Positions 13,091 through 26,652 of a stretch of 64,000 bases of DNA are shown here, in pieces. The notes below the pieces were generated by a model. That model did not search any database and was not told where the DNA came from. It saw only the letters and a program-made list of their open reading frames with translations. A program made the position numbers and the translations under genes. Source of the DNA: Hypericum androsaemum (Eukaryota > Streptophyta > Magnoliopsida > Malpighiales > Hypericaceae); the NCBI GenBank assembly GCA_963995505.1, contig OZ023180.1, forward strand, positions 10,053,301-10,117,300, written 5' to 3'. Each line of letters begins with the position of its first letter. The first letter of the stretch is position 1.

Positions 13091-13477
13091 GTAGCGATGT
13101 CTCCTGACCCCTCCTATTTTTCCACGCATTTTATTTGTGATCATGTGATACTCTCGTTGACTATTTTTGTTGCATCTCTGAATATTTTACAAATTGTCGT
13201 GACGTACATTTCATGTTATTTCTGTTGGCCATGAAGGCCTTATGATGATCATTGTTCATCATATTCTTTATGTCTTTAGTCATGGAGGCCTTGTTGTGTG
13301 TTTTGATTGAAGTGTTCATTTTTCTTTATTTGGCCACGGAAGTCATTGAATTGTAATTTTTTATTTTTGACTAATAACCTAGGCTCTTACATTGAGACAA
13401 TGTGTCTTTCAGGTGTGTCGGGTGAAAGATTCCAATTAGGAACCATTGTGCCTAGGCCCTTCGACAAGGCAAATTTT

Positions 13478-14125
13478 TGAGGTCGTTTGCAATAATAGAG
13501 GAAGTAGAGTGTCAAATCCATACAAAATGGGATCTAGCGCACCCGCGTGATTTACTAGCTAGTCTAGGCTAATCTTTTAGGTTGTTTTTGAGTTAACTAA
13601 TGCAAAAAGACTAAATTGGCTAGTGACAAGTAATAGAAAGATAAACAGTAGGAGAAAGTGGGCAAAACACCCTCCATGCGACCCTCTCAACTTGGCATCT
13701 TGTGAACTTTATCATGCTTATGGCGGTCCTAGGCGAATTTAAAGCCTGGTGCTTCACGGTCACGTACTTCACACTCTAAAGAAGTCTATCGGGTTTTTCG
13801 GTCTACCCATTGACACCCCACCTTTCTGAGTATTCAACCTCATGCAAGATAATTTGAGCCACCACTAAGACCCTCAATCCAACTCGTTATCGCACCATCC
13901 TAAGGACAACTAGTCTCTACCCTTCACAGTCACGTACTTCCATTTTCAGTAGATCATTCAGCAAGTACCTAAGATAGAGATTAATGGTCCTGCTTTTAAC
14001 CCTAATCCTTGGTCTATTTAGCCAAAGAATTAAGGCACCCAACTAATACACGCTCTAATCCTAAAAGTCTATTCGAAACCAAGCCGATCGAGTGCACTTG
14101 GGGTATTTAGTATTCTCAATAGTAT
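13478..14125 (-). mobile_element. Fragment of the gypsy LTR family (minus orientation)
   Basis: Starts TGAGGTCGTTTGCAATAATAG, like the outer ends of the LTRs at 32973 and 38919, then 'gtgtcaaatcc', 'gtgcttcacggtcacgtacttc', 'cttcacagtcacgtacttcc' and 'ggcacccaactaatacacgctctaatc'. The order matches the first half of the solo LTR at 38919-40485. The other end is not recognisable past about 14125. Confidence 0.6.
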
Positions 14126-14649
14126 TCTCGGGTAATTTTTTGTTGTTTTGATTTTTTCTATAGGATTTTATTGTGACAAATTTTTAATGAGATTCGCGGT
14201 TGTAATATCATACTTAGTACGCAGAAATTTCTAGATGTATATATGTATATGATAATAACATCTATAAAATTTAACTTGTTAAAAAATGTGGTTGATTTAT
14301 AAATTCTTTGGTAATGGATAAAAAGTGCTATTGCAGTGGTTTATTCACTAAGTTGAATTTACAATGAAATAAACATAAAAAACTAACCCCAACAAATTAC
14401 ATATCCAACCCAAATTTTAAAGACAGTGATTAGACAGAACTTCTACACTTATTAACAAGACAATTACTCTTTTTTTCTAAATAAGACCACCTTTGAAATG
14501 TTACATGAAAATTAACCCGTAAAAGAAATTCTTGCTAACCCTCTTGCAGAAAGCTTATGAAACCTGAAAGATTTAGCCCTGTTTACTAATAAAATTGCAT
14601 ACGATCCCGGGATAAAACCTGATGTGAAATCCTTGTAGCAGTCGGTTTA
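14126..14649. other. AT-rich, nothing recognised
   Basis: No open frame, repeat or element end was found. Confidence 0.4.
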
Positions 14650-17200
14650 TCCTTTTGGCTGCTTTGCGTAGGCTACTCCTCCTCTGCAAGGTCCCCCCAC
14701 ATTTGCCTTGCAATTATCGCCATCACCCTATCCATTTTTGTGCCTGTGCTGGTCACCAAATTTGGCTCAAGCCCCTACTCTCTCGAAATATGAGTTTCTG
14801 TACCACCCGCCTCAACATCCGATGTAAAATCACCCGAATCAGGTTACAAAGCCTCCAAAATAAGCATGTGATCCTGTTGCTCAATCCGCTCATTTGCTCT
14901 AGTTGTGCTACAGTATAATCTGAAATAACAACATCCCGTACCTCATCAGTCTGCGGCAAAGTGGACTTAGTAACTCCTCATCAGTCCCAACCTCTTCGTT
15001 AACAACACTATCTGACACATTCTCATTCTGAGATGGAGACAGTTCATCCATAACTTTGACACCAGTAGTTTTGGGAGTAAAATTCAGTGAAGACACCTTT
15101 TCATGTGCAGGATCCGCTGGTAGTTTCGGTCATCTCATCCATATTTTCCCTAACGACCTCAACCAAGCTCGGGCTAGTGGGCCAAGCATTCTCTGTGGGC
15201 TGAATCCTTTCCATATCCACCTCATCACTTTCTATAATTTCTCCTTCTGCCAATAAAGCTTCAAAAGAATTTGAAACAACCACTGGATTATGAGTATTTT
15301 TTTTTTCACCAAGGGCATAGCTCGAGGCACTTTGATAACCTCATCCTTTTTTCACCAAACCTGTTTACCATTATTGGTTACCCCTCTATGAACGACCCCT
15401 TCATCATTGTCCATTACCTATTCAAGTTGCTTGCCTAGCGCTATTTCACTCCTCTTAGCCACTATAGCCCTATTCGATTGGACTTGAGACTTTTGGCAAC
15501 TGGCAAGATCATATGCCCTATCATCCAACAAATTTTTTTTGGAATATTCTCATAAGTTATCCTCATCGAGGAACTTTTGGCACACCTCTCTAACAATACT
15601 TTTTTTGGGTGGGACTTCAGCAAGTCCAATTCAACTAGAACTTGAACATACACTAAAAAACTTTGACTTAGAGAATATGTGTCCACTCTGATTGGTTCCC
15701 CCACTTCTTCCTCAATGCCATAAAGAATTGCCGGGTCAATATACTCCATACTGAGACCTAATAGCCTAACCCAAATCTTTACTATAAAGGATACCTGTCA
15801 AGTGGGTACAAAGTGCCTCACGCAAAGGTGCAAGAACAAAGTCCCTTGGGGCAACTTCCATACCGTGGACTTCCATGCCATTTCTCTATCCTTCTCTGCA
15901 TCAAAATAGAATCCATAATGTTCCAAACACAAAGATATCATTCGCAATGAAGACATCGACCACGCCTTGGCAATAGCATTGCATAAATAAGAAAAAGAGC
16001 AAGGCTTACCACCTTTCAGAATGATAAGCCTCCCAATATATGATCTTTTCACATGATTCGCATCTTTAGCAAGAATTGATCGCCTTTTATGACACGTTTG
16101 ATATGAGACATGTGTTGGCCCACACTGTTGGTTGGAACTGTGCTTGTGTGGCATATCAAGGTCACGTTGTAGGAACCAATAAAGATGCATGTCTGTCCCT
16201 AGATGATGAACTCGTAGTTGGAGGTGCACTACGTTCCAGGGCTGCCCCACTATTAATGAGACTCGGCCAACCCGATTCATCAACAAGCTAGGCTGGTTGC
16301 ATCACTTTCAACCCCAAACTTGTTGAGGTTTATGTAATTATGTTACCTCCTTTCTTTGTTGTTTCATGTCCTTGCCATCGGTCATGCCCCTGAATCAAAC
16401 GACCAAAAAATTTGTAAAAGCATCAAATAGCATGATGTTATCACATGAATCAGACTCATTTGCTAGTTGAAGTTGTGCCATATTCACGCCGGAGCTATCA
16501 AGGACAGTATTAATCAGGTCTCCCACCCCCAAATTCAATAGTAGCACAGTGTTGAATGAAACCCCCCTGAATATGATTACGCTATGTCATGACTATCGCA
16601 GTGGTGCTGTCCCATTTATCATCCATAATCTTTGCTTGTTGGAGAATTAGTGAAGCCTCTGCAAATAGAGTTGTTGGCTGCCCCACTTCATTGCAATCTG
16701 TGCCCCTTGAAAGAACACCAGGGTTGGCACAATTTGTGCTCATGCCTAAGTTAAGGATCTGAATGGAAGGCACCTTGTCCGACTGTGGTATCATGTTTGA
16801 TGTCGATTGCTCCATGACCTGTGGTGGGTTAAACGTTGATTGCTCCTTCTCGTTCAAAGAATTGGCGACCCCATGCCACCCTATTACCGATGGCGATGGG
16901 CCACTTCGCATGATCATGACTAATTGTGGGATGGATCCTCTTGCCCGCAGCTCCATGAACTGCATGAAAAGAGAAAATCAGGGGTCCGCCAACACTCGAC
17001 CATGTTGAACTTGAGATGGCTTGTCGTCCTTTATTAATTGTAAAGATACCACACATGATGACGGAGCTGTGTGTAGGCCCCGTCCCATGCCCAGTTCCGG
17101 AGGCCACTTGGCCATGCTGGCCGGCGAAGGTGTAGACAATGGTCGACAACTCTGCCGCGATTTGTTTCTTTTGTTGCCGGGTTTTTTTCAAACAAGCCAA
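14650..17200 (-). pseudogene. LINE ORF1-like remnant (DUF4283-type)
   Basis: Minus-strand frames read in order from 17200 down to 14650. The best part is 16286-15462: AIAKAWSMSSLRM, WKSTVWKLPQGTLFLHLCVR and, after a frame break, VKIWVRLLGLSMEYIDPAIL, GEPIRVDTYS, YVQVLVELDLLKSHPKKVLL and YENIPKKICWMIGHM. This is the DUF4283 layout of plant LINE ORF1 proteins (a beta-strand domain with W-R-L-P..Y, then a Y-E-x-(I/L)-P...C..C..GH knuckle), with the zinc-knuckle cysteines partly lost. An N-terminal piece (17200-16829) and a low-complexity acidic C-terminal piece (15283-14750, including NSFEALLA) fit the same protein. Several frameshifts and stops make it non-functional. No endonuclease or reverse transcriptase was seen. 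Confidence 0.6.
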
Positions 17201-17607
17201 CTACTCTTGTATTCAGCATATGTCAACAATATGAGATTCTCAATGTGAGCTATATGTAATTTGTTGTATCTGTATGCCAATAGTTGAATTGTGACTACGC
17301 GGAGTTATAGGGGGTACTCTTTGCCTGCAATATTTTTTTATCTTATTGAATTTTACCGTTGTAGGTTTTGATGAGATCCACTACCACAACCTCGTAAGAG
17401 GAAATTTGGCACTTTAAGTATATAAGACATACACTAGTAATAAAATTTATCGATTCAAAAAAATTGAGATTCTCAACATTCTGTCAAAGATCAAATTGGT
17501 AACCCGTCATTTTATTTATACGAGCTTTATTTTTTTGTGCCGTAGGGGCAATTAAGGAAAGGGTACACCAATTGCACAATATAGAACTCAAATCCCTATA
17601 TCATTAA
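17201..17607. other. TPS1 downstream region; duplication block begins
   Basis: No gene. From about 17466 the sequence (for example 'attctgtcaaagat', 'cgtcattttatttata' and 'gggtacaccaattg') is shared with 45025-45170 beyond the second terpene synthase. This gives the 3' limit of the duplicated block. Confidence 0.6.
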
Positions 17608-20600
17608 TCAATCGATTGGAACGGGTAGCAACAACAAGGCCATGAGACGTTCCTTGGTTTCGTCACACGGATTAATCCCATGTCCATCGCCATTCTTATA
17701 AAAGTATTGAGAGATTCTGACGAGATTCTGGTTGGCTCTTTTGAAGGTCTCCGGGAAAGGGTAGCTGCCTGTGATGGCTTTGTTCATAATTTTCCAAGTG
17801 TTGTTAACCAATTCTATAATGTGTTCCCTAGCGGCTTCTTCTCCCACTCCAGCTTCATTCATGTAGCATTCTACCGCCTTCATCACGTCTCCTCTTGCTA
17901 ACTCGTCCTATTTGAATCACACACATGATTAATGATAGAATCAAAATATAATAATTAATAAATTGTTCATATGAAAAAAATTCAAAATTACTAATTAAAA
18001 AATTAATTGACTCACTAACAAAATTCCCGCACTTGATGGGTTAAACAGAATCTAGCAAGGCAGACGTACCTTTGAAGTACCCAGATCATTGGTGAGTCTG
18101 AACATGGTGGCGCAACAACGTACGATACATTGAACATCTTCTATATATTTCAATGCTTCGTCTCTTACTTTGTCAGTTGAAAGAACGTAAAACCCACTTA
18201 ACATAAGTGGCCCGGATATGGAAACCATTGAGGTTCTCAAATATTCATCCAAAGTCGGAATATATCCTCCGTGGTACCATTTCGCCTCTTGCATATATGC
18301 ATTACAGAGATTTGCCCACTAAAATTAACGAGGAAGGCGAACAAATTAATTAACAGGATCATAATTAATTAACAGGATAAAAACAAAGTAGCTATCTTGG
18401 GAAATGGATAGTTACCGCTTTGCTCATGAACCGAGTGCCGTTGAAGCCATTCTTCTTAATGCACTTGTAACCAATTTCGTTGCTTGTATTGAACATTGCA
18501 AGGAGAACTGTCCGCACAGGAGGAGGTAGCTCATCAACTCTTGAAATATCCCACCTGGATCAAACCCGAATTAAGAAAGATGAATCTTATTACAACCAGA
18601 GAGGAAGAGTGTGAAATAAGAACCTGTTCACAATGTCTGTAAATAGCTCGAGTTCTTCGAGTGAACCATAGACGTCATACACATCATCTACCAAAGTTAT
18701 GAGGCTTGCAATCTTGGCTTCCCCAATTCTAACATCTTTAAATTGCGGTTCATGAATCATGGCAGAACTCCAAAGATAGTGTTCTAGGGTCCTGTCTCTG
18801 GCGAAACTGATGTCATTTAATCCCATATCCAACCACCACCTGAAAGTTATGAATTTTGCACAATTTAGTTAAACGGTAAATGGTATAGTACAAGTGGCTC
18901 ACATGTTCCCTCTTGGCATGTGGTTGTGAACTCAGTTGTTCTCCTCTGAAAACCCTAATTCTCGGTATATTCCTCTTGGTGTATTCAAGATATAATATTA
19001 TTATTATCATGAATGAAAAATAAAAAATAGTATAGTACAAGTGACTATAGTCCACGCAAATTAGAGCAATGTGTTACCATGCACTATACCTTAATAGTTC
19101 CTGAACCTCTTGTAAGTATGTGGATTGGACAATGTTGTAATCCAATTTGGCAAGATGAAGCAAACTTGGGTTCATGTGCTCCTCTTTCTCATATATATCA
19201 ATGTACCACTTTGCCTCCATCCTATTTAGCCTCCAATGCAAAGGCATATCCAAAGCACGGTCCACACTTCTTGCCCAAAAATCCGACAAGGCAGATCCTT
19301 GGATATATTTTTTTAGCTTCGTCGCGGCATAGGTTTTAATCTCATCTATGGTTGCTTCATCTTCATAGCCAAGGAAAGAAGCTTCATACAATCTTAGCAA
19401 CACTTTGACATATTCATGTAGTGCGCTCCTCGATTCTTCATGCTTCTCTTTGAAACTTCTGAAGATATCTGTCCATAAACATAGTAATGGCATGATATTT
19501 TTGTAAGGAAAAATATACTGAAAGTTCATAGATTTCGAGATTTGATATGAAAATTATGTATATTATCGAACCATGTGCCAATACACATGTTACCAAATCT
19601 TCATGTCCTAACATTGATAGATGAAAATAATGTATGCACCTTCAGAGATCAATAATCCTTTTTGTCTGAAAATTCTGAATTTCAGAGCATTGGTATAAAG
19701 ATCGCCGTCAGTCCAAGAAGGATGTTGGGTGTTGTGGTGATAGAGAGAGTCAATTGCAGTCGTAACCTCTTTTTCGAAGTGATACTCCAAACCTAGTTTT
19801 TGGACGGAATCAATGAGCTCCAACTTATCCAAGATATTCATCTCTGCCCCGAAAAGAACCTTTACATCTTCTTTTAATCGTTCAACCTGCTTCATTTGCC
19901 CTTCATCCTGAGTAAATAATTGTTTCAAACAATTAGGATATCGTGGAGTATTACCACACACACATAGACACAATTATCTCTTCGTATTTTTCTTACCTTC
20001 TTGTCTTGCTCGTTTGTAAAGCTCTTTACAATTAATCATATAATCTAATTTGTATTTTCCCGAATGCTTATTTCTTGTTCTTCTACCACCAACAAACACT
20101 TAGATCAACTGATAAGAGAGTCGTTCTATCTTAACCAGGTCTTGAGTTCAAATTCTTGGGCATGCAGCAGTATTAACTACTTGTTAGGAGAACTTTGCAA
20201 TCTTTCAGATGTCCTAACCGGCTTGAAATTGGATTAGTCAGCCCAATGGGCTGGATACTAATTGGTTAAACCAAATTTCTTGTTCTTCTACATATTACTT
20301 ACTCTTCTATCAAGTTAAAATTATCTTGGGCCATAATGGTTTTAGCAATATTTTCAAACAAATTATTATCAACACGTATAATGAATCCTTTTTTAAATGA
20401 AAAAGTGCACCAATAAAAATAATTGGATGGTTTTGCTTCTAATTACTACACTCTTTCTTTCAGTAGGCCAAAACTATTATCAACACGTATATAGTTATTC
20501 ATTCAAAAGACTCAATACATACATTCTAAAGGACTCGAATTTGACCCAGTTAGTCAATTATAAAAGCAGAAGAACCAAACAGATGCCGGAGGAAATTAGA

Positions 20601-20875
20601 ACGCGAGGGGGCATCACATTGATACTGTAGGCGGAAGTGTATGACTGGAAGAGATTGTAGTCCCAGACGGATGGCTGGTAGTTTCCGGAGCGTCGGGAAA
20701 CCTCCGCTTCCTTGCTAGCAACTTTTAATGGCGTCGGTAAACGGCCAACAATCCGACGCCGGTTAATATTGCTGCGTGGATGTTCTCGGTGCTTCTTGAG
20801 AACAGGCAAAGAGGGCGGGCGAGGCAAGGAGCATGCCATTGGCATTGAGGAGAGAGATTTCGCTAGTCTGGCCAT
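17608..20875 (-). CDS. TPS: Terpene synthase TPS1, TPS-b type, complete, 7 exons
   Basis: Predicted exons, minus strand: 20875-20618, 19907-19640, 19468-19090, 18839-18624, 18554-18416, 18318-18070 and 17907-17608, all with GT-AG introns and consistent phases. They total 1809 nt, 602 residues plus stop. This is the usual TPS-b length and the class III seven-exon layout. Exon 1 carries a Ser/Arg-rich plastid-targeting leader followed by RRSGNYQPSVW (RRx8W). Exon 4 has LITLVDDVYDVYGS, the aspartate-rich DDxxD site that binds Mg-diphosphate. The exon 6/7 junction makes LTNDLGTSKDE, the second metal site (NSE/DTE). The C-terminus is YFYKNGDGHGINP...LLLLPVPID. By family knowledge it should ionise a prenyl diphosphate, most likely geranyl diphosphate in plastids, to a monoterpene; the product cannot be predicted from this. 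The exon 1 donor (AAT|GTGATG) was chosen because it alone keeps frame; an earlier GTATC site would create a stop. Confidence 0.9.
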
Positions 20876-20926
20876 TTTTTAGGGTGTAGCTTGAGGCACT
20901 CCTTGAAGTTACCTATCATATGCATG

Positions 20927-20934
20927 TATTTATA
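20927..20934 (-). promoter_or_regulatory. TATA box of TPS1
   Basis: TATAAATA on the minus strand, 52 bp before the start codon, implying a leader of roughly 20-30 nt. The same box at the same distance lies before TPS2 (48819-48826). Confidence 0.7.
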
Positions 20935-20939
20935 GCCAC

Positions 20940-21190
20940 AAGAAATCAAGAACCCTTACTAAATTCGGTAATTAACTTCGGTGCATGATTTCTCTGTGGC
21001 CTCCATGCACGATCTGACGTGTTAAAACAAGAAAGCCAAAGAGATTCCACCCGAAAATGGAAACCACTTCACCGATTCCCTCCTTCCTAAGTTGCTTTTA
21101 ATGGTTTCATTAATGAGTCAGGTCTTCTGAAATTTATCTGTTTTGTTCGATTGAAAAGTGCATAATCCTATTAGAACCCACGTCTTATTT
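20940..21190 (-). promoter_or_regulatory. TPS1 upstream region conserved with TPS2
   Basis: Blocks 'tccatgca.gatctgac', 'gagattccacc', 'aaaccacttcac.g.ttcc' and 'aagttgcttttaatggtttcattaatg' are shared with 48960-49070 and 50360-50515. In TPS2 they are pushed apart by a 1.27-kb insertion. They mark the duplicated promoter; no specific factor site is claimed. Confidence 0.6.
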
Positions 21191-21480
21191 AAAAATTGAT
21201 CTATATTATTATCTTAGACTCAACAGATCCTAGATCTGTGTAAGATAAGACTTAAGAGTATGAAGTATGAACTACGGAGTCTGAATTTTTTTGCCATACT
21301 GACAAGTACCGCGCTTCTTCGTATTTGTTTAAAATACTTTTTCCAATTAATTTTAGCAGTTAAATAATTATAGCCACATTAAATTAAATTAAATTTAATC
21401 TTAACAGCCCCCAACAAAAAAAGTCTCTGAATGTTACTATTACTGTCAAGATGGGGTCATAGGGTAGATAAAAATCAATG

Positions 21481-21594
21481 TAGCCCACCTTAATTCCCAT
21501 TTCTCTTAATTGATTGTAGGCCAGGTCGGTGGGCTGCTAATCAACCCAATTTTGTAGCCCACCCTAATTCCCATTTCTCTTAATTGATTGTAGA
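21481..21594. repeat. Direct repeat, 40 bp at 74-bp offset
   Basis: 'tagcccacc.taattcccatttctcttaattgattgtag' occurs at 21481-21520 and again at 21555-21594, with one or two changes. Confidence 0.85.
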
Positions 21595-24117
21595 CCACAA
21601 CCGTACGGCCATTTGAGGCTTTGTTCTGGTTTAAAATTGTTTTTGGAATAAAAACGTATTTCATAAGAAATCAGATTTTTTAAGATAAATATGTTCTTGA
21701 GAAAAATGGGCTTTCTGTTGTCCTTGTATTCGTAAGAGGGAAAGTTTTTTTTTGGTGAATACATTGAATTGTGCAAACGCCAGAAAATTAGTGGGACTAA
21801 TTTGTAATTCGTCCCCAAAATCCCCAATCCGATTGAGAGATTTCTCTCAAATTTTCCCGATACCAATCGGCAACTCTGTGATCGACGACCACGATTACCG
21901 ACGACCGTCGAGGGTCGTCCACCTTGACAGCGAGAGAAACTATTCGTGACGATGCGCATGACCATAGTCCATCGACGACAAAGTCGAGCTAAACCTGGGG
22001 CCCGTGCCAAGAAAAGAGGCGACGAGCGGTCAATTCAGAAGGTCTCGAGCGACGATCCTCTGTCCAGACGAGGAGATAAAACACCATCGACGGTTTTCGA
22101 GACCACAACAAACTGCAGACCTAAATTCGAGGCGGCGATAGGGAACCACATTGACATGTCTCGCCAGCCGGATGACTTGTGACTTGGCCGGCGGCTGTAC
22201 CCGCTGAGTAGATTGTTCGATGAGCCAACTTTTGAAACAAAAATAAGTTTTATTTTAATGTCCATTACGGGCCTTAGCCCTACTTTCGAAAATGTTTTAA
22301 AATTAGGTGGGCGTCCTTAAGAAAAACAAACAAACTGTTTTGTTTTTTTTTTATCTATTACGGTCCTGTTCATGGGTCCATAGTGGACCGATCCCAATGG
22401 AAGGGAAATGAAAAGAGTCCAGTTTTTCTCAAGGGACCTATTTTTGGGATTTTTTTAATTGCGGGCCTTTGCTCAAGAACTGAGTTCTAAAAGCAAATGG
22501 GAGGGGAGCCTCGCGGGCTTCAAGCTCCTGGCCCAGCCCGCGCCTGATTGACCAAATAGAGGGTCTACGCAGGTCAGCAATTGATTGTTGGGCCTCAACG
22601 TATGGCCCATGTTTACCAGATGGTAGAGTCAACGTGGGCTATCCATTTTTAACTTGATGGACCAAATATTTGGGCTATGTTCACTGAAAAGATTAGTAGA
22701 GCATCTCTTAATGATTAAACCACATATTGATTTTAAAAATTAATATGATATCTTTTTCAAAATAAATTACTTTTTAGATAAGTCTAGAAAATATATTTTT
22801 CAATATTTTTTAAGTAAGGGTACTATAAAAAAAATGGATAATTAAATTGGACATGTTGATCATGCAATCAAAGCTCATTTTGTGAGTATCTTTTATTCAT
22901 GAAAATATCGCTATGATAACAAATTATTTTTTTGATCATTCAGAAAAATAAGGAAATTATCCAACATTTTTGCATTTATGTTGCGAAATTGTGATTTTTT
23001 TTGTTTCAGATTCCGAACATGCATGTCACCCAAACTCATGTTGCTAAAGTATACATCATGTGCAGTAAGATACGGAAGCATTGTATAAGTCTGTGGGTGC
23101 AAAATGATATAAGACGGATGTTAGATCTCCACATCATTTTTGTCATCAATATTATAACATAGGGTATATGAGCTGAAGAATATCACTACAGATCAGGTTG
23201 ATGTACAATGTTCAGAAATCTTCTAATAAAATTGAAGATAAAGCATACTGAAGTCAGGGTATTACTTTCTAAATATGGCACAAAATATAGAAACACCATG
23301 AGGCGCCTTATTATTCAACTGAGTAGAAAGAAAATTTTACAAAAAAATTTTCTTACGCATTTATGAGGTTGCAATGTGAACTAGTTGTGCGTCACTTCTG
23401 CACGATAAGATGTTCTTATAGATTTAAAGATGATAGTGCCAAGAGAATACATGACTCTACGTGAATTGATCGAATTGGGGTTAAATCTTCATTTGATAAG
23501 GCGTGTTCAATTTTTAGGTCATGATGGAAGTTCTAGAACTTCTGTGTTTTCGGACTTCAAATACTTTCATGGTTAGTTACTATGAGAAATTCCACTTGAA
23601 TTTACTACGCAATGAACTTTTAACATTTAAAATTTGAAATTAATCATCGGAAGGTTAGGAAAACATGCCCGTGACCTACTTCTATTCGATATTAATTAAG
23701 GACTTTATATTATTTTGAGTTATGAACGTATAGTAAATTATATTGTGTTGCTAAAATAAATTCCGACACACAATTTTCATAATTTCCTGCAGCAATATGA
23801 TTGCTTTCAAGTCATAAATGCTAAAAGAATAATAGGTTCAAGAGATCATAAATTTGATCATGGTTTATTTGAGGATGTACTTAAAAAGTGAGCTAGCTAT
23901 GGTTAGGTCACATGCTCAGTGTTGAGTTCAAACTCCAAATTGTTTCTTGCTTATAAGTTAGGTTTATATAGAAACGAACCTAACTCACACTCATTATGTT
24001 ATGACTTTTGATATATGTGGACTGTAGCCTTAGGCTTAAAGAGAATTGACTCTCAGCGATTTGAGTCCATCATGAGGTGGGTGTGACTGGATCAAGCTCC
24101 ATTGGAGCTAAAGGAGA
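21595..24117. other. Intergenic, no gene recognised
   Basis: 21800-22210 is GC-rich with repeated 'cgacga' and 'cgtcgagggtcgtcc', but its frames have no recognisable protein. 22360-22680 is moderately GC-rich and non-coding. 22690-24117 is AT-rich; the part after about 23880 may be a decayed copia leader or gag, but no motif supports it. Confidence 0.35.
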
Positions 24118-26440
24118 ATGTACCACAATATAAAGGCAAATAAAATAACTAGAAAAAATAAAATGAGTAAAACTGAACATACTCAACCCGAAAGAAGAGT
24201 TCTGAAGGTAAGAGGAAATAAAAGGTTTAATATTTCTAAGATGAAATGTTTTAACTGTCAAATGAAGGGATATTTTGCAAAAAGATTTTACTTGTTGAGA
24301 TTCGAGACGTTATATAACTCACACGTGAGTGAATTAAATATGTCTAATTCTATCCTTCTAACTGAATATCATTCATGTTGGATGATGAATTCAGGAATGA
24401 CGGACCAGAAGACAAATGATCATGAATCATTTGTCAAAATTCAGACAAATACCTAATGAAATAACATCCATTTATGTTGGAAATAACGCATGAGTAGAAG
24501 TCCAAGGGATTGGCACATACAACTTGCGCTTTCATAGGGACGAAACCTACTTTTACAAGATATGTTATCCGCTCCTCAAATTCGTTGAATTAAGTCTGTT
24601 CTAGTTTAAACAATTTTTTATATTTTTGTTGGATATTTTAGTACAACTCAGTTTATTTAATTTTGGGACAAGTCTTTATTGGTTCAAGTTATTTATGAAA
24701 ATAACTAGATCTTCAAATTCATTACAATTAATCCATTCAGGCTTATGTGGTCAAATAAATATGAGGGCAAGGCATGAGGCCTATTACCATTTCATCGGCT
24801 TTATAAATGACTATATTAGATATGGTCAAATCCTTTTTTGATTTCTCAAACGTCTTAAGCTATAGGTTGCTTCAAGAAATTCATAAATTATGAAAAGAAT
24901 CAATTAGATCGAAAGATCAAGGATTTACGAATTGATCAGAAATGCGAGTATCTTTCCAAATTGAAACTTCACACGATGATAAAAGAATTAGACATTGGTT
25001 GTACATTCCTCGCACACCTCAACAGAATGAGATAGTCGAAAGAAGAAATTAAACTCTTCTACATATGTGGATAGATATGTTCTAGACCTGATCTAAGCCA
25101 CATAGAGTTCGAAGGAGTACATTTTCTTACGTCCATATGAGTTTGATCTTGTTAAGTGTGTCTTTGTAAGATACTCGGAAGTATCAAGGATACTTGTTCA
25201 TGGACGATTAGATAATAGGCAAAATTGGGAGACGTGAGTAACGATCTTGCCTTGTATGAATTGATGAGTTAGAATTACCTAGATCACTCTTTTCGAGTGG
25301 GAGAATTATGGAGGAGGAAGATAATGGTTTACCATCTCCGTTTGATCCAAAAGTTCATGATCCAAATGATCTTCATCTCAGTGGGAGTAGAATTCCAAAT
25401 TTTAGTAGGAGCATGGAATATAACTTCAGTGGGAGTATGAAAGAAGAAGTTTTCTATGCTGATGATTTGAGGTCGAAAGTGTAGGAAATGATCTCTTGGC
25501 AACATGAAGTGTTAATGGTTTAAATGAGATCTTTTTTGTTATCCTGCAAGATGAGAATGAATTTAAGAATTTCTGATGCTCTATTAGCTCCCGATAAGAA
25601 TGAATGGAATAAAGCAATGGAGGAAGAGATGACTTCCAAGAAATCAAACCATGTTGAGGAACTGATTGACCTATTTAAGGGGTATAAGGTAATTGAGATA
25701 AATGATTTCTCAAAATAAAGCATAAGTTGCTTAGCTGCCGAAGAATTTAGGCAACATGAATGAATTGACTATAAAGAGTCGTTCTCACATGTTGTAAAAC
25801 TTGTGCCCATTGAGATCATGCTAATTTGAATCTAAAACTAACATTAAATGGATGTGAAGATTGTTTTCTCAGAGAATCGGTATGAAGGAATCGGTATGGT
25901 TTAACCAGAGGGTTACATCCAGATAGGTCATGAACGTTAAGTTTGAAATTGATGAGATCAATTTATGGCCTTAGATAGTCTTCATGAAAATATTATATTC
26001 ATCTTTTCATATTGTGATCATGTCGTATGTTTTTAAAATGATTGACGAGCACCATAACGTCTATTTTAAATGCTCTGAAAAAAGTTTATCATTATATGTA
26101 GATGACATATTGATAGCTTAAAATAACTTGGGATATCATAACGAGCTCAAAGTTTTATTTTCGCCCAACTTTGAAATAAAATATCTGAGAGAAGCTGATT
26201 ACATAACGATTGGGCATGAAATATGGACAAGTGAAAATCCAAAATGGGGTATGTTTTTCTTGCTTTGAGAGGTGTTATTTTGTGGAGTAGCAAGAAACAG
26301 ACTTGTGTCTATCTCCTTCATGCAAGAAAATGTATGATTGAAGAGAGTCTTAAACTATTTTATCCCTACCCACCTCAGAAGAACGAGTGAGCATATTTTA
26401 CAATATGTTGTGTATAAAGAAATGAGCAAAACAAATCTGT
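24118..26440 (+). pseudogene. Decayed Ty1/copia polyprotein
   Basis: Motifs occur in the canonical copia order through many stops and frame changes: zinc knuckle MKCFNCQMKGYFAK (24241-24290); protease-like CWMMNSGMTDQ (about 24380), matching W-x-x-D-S-G-A-T with D changed to N; LIHSGLCGQINMRARHEAYY and FIGFINDYIRYG (24735-24830), the integrase start; an E-Y-L-S and E-R-R-N type stretch (24940-25060); KNEWNKAMEEEM (about 25598-25635), the linker before reverse transcriptase; and LYVDDILIA (26090-26120), the reverse transcriptase catalytic loop. LTRs were not found. Its 3' end is interrupted by the gypsy LTR at about 26653. Confidence 0.8.
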
Positions 26441-26460
26441 ATCAGAGATAGAGTAGCATA

Positions 26461-26652
26461 TCTAATAACTAAGTGTACCCAAAAATGTGTTTGAGAAATA
26501 TGTTAGGTCCCAGGATTTGCGATGGGTATTTTTTTCCTCATATGATGAGCATTGAATTTGTCATGGCGCTTCACGGCTAAGTACATTGAACATTAAACAT
26601 TGAACATTGAACATTGAACATTGTATCCAATGACTAAGTGTGTACCCAAAGG
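26461..26652. repeat. Local duplication with a 7-bp microsatellite
   Basis: 'ctaagtg(tg)tacccaaa' at about 26468 and 26629, and 'catggcgcttcacggctaagtac' at about 26561 and 26654, flank (cattgaa)n of about six units (26583-26622). It is a rearranged outer edge of the adjoining LTR; the outermost 275 bp seen in the partner LTR are missing here. Confidence 0.6.

Noticed and set aside
20621..20626. Alternative exon 1 donor A|GTATC in TPS1
   Set aside because: Joining it to exon 2 gives an immediate TGA; the downstream GTGATG donor keeps frame in both copies.
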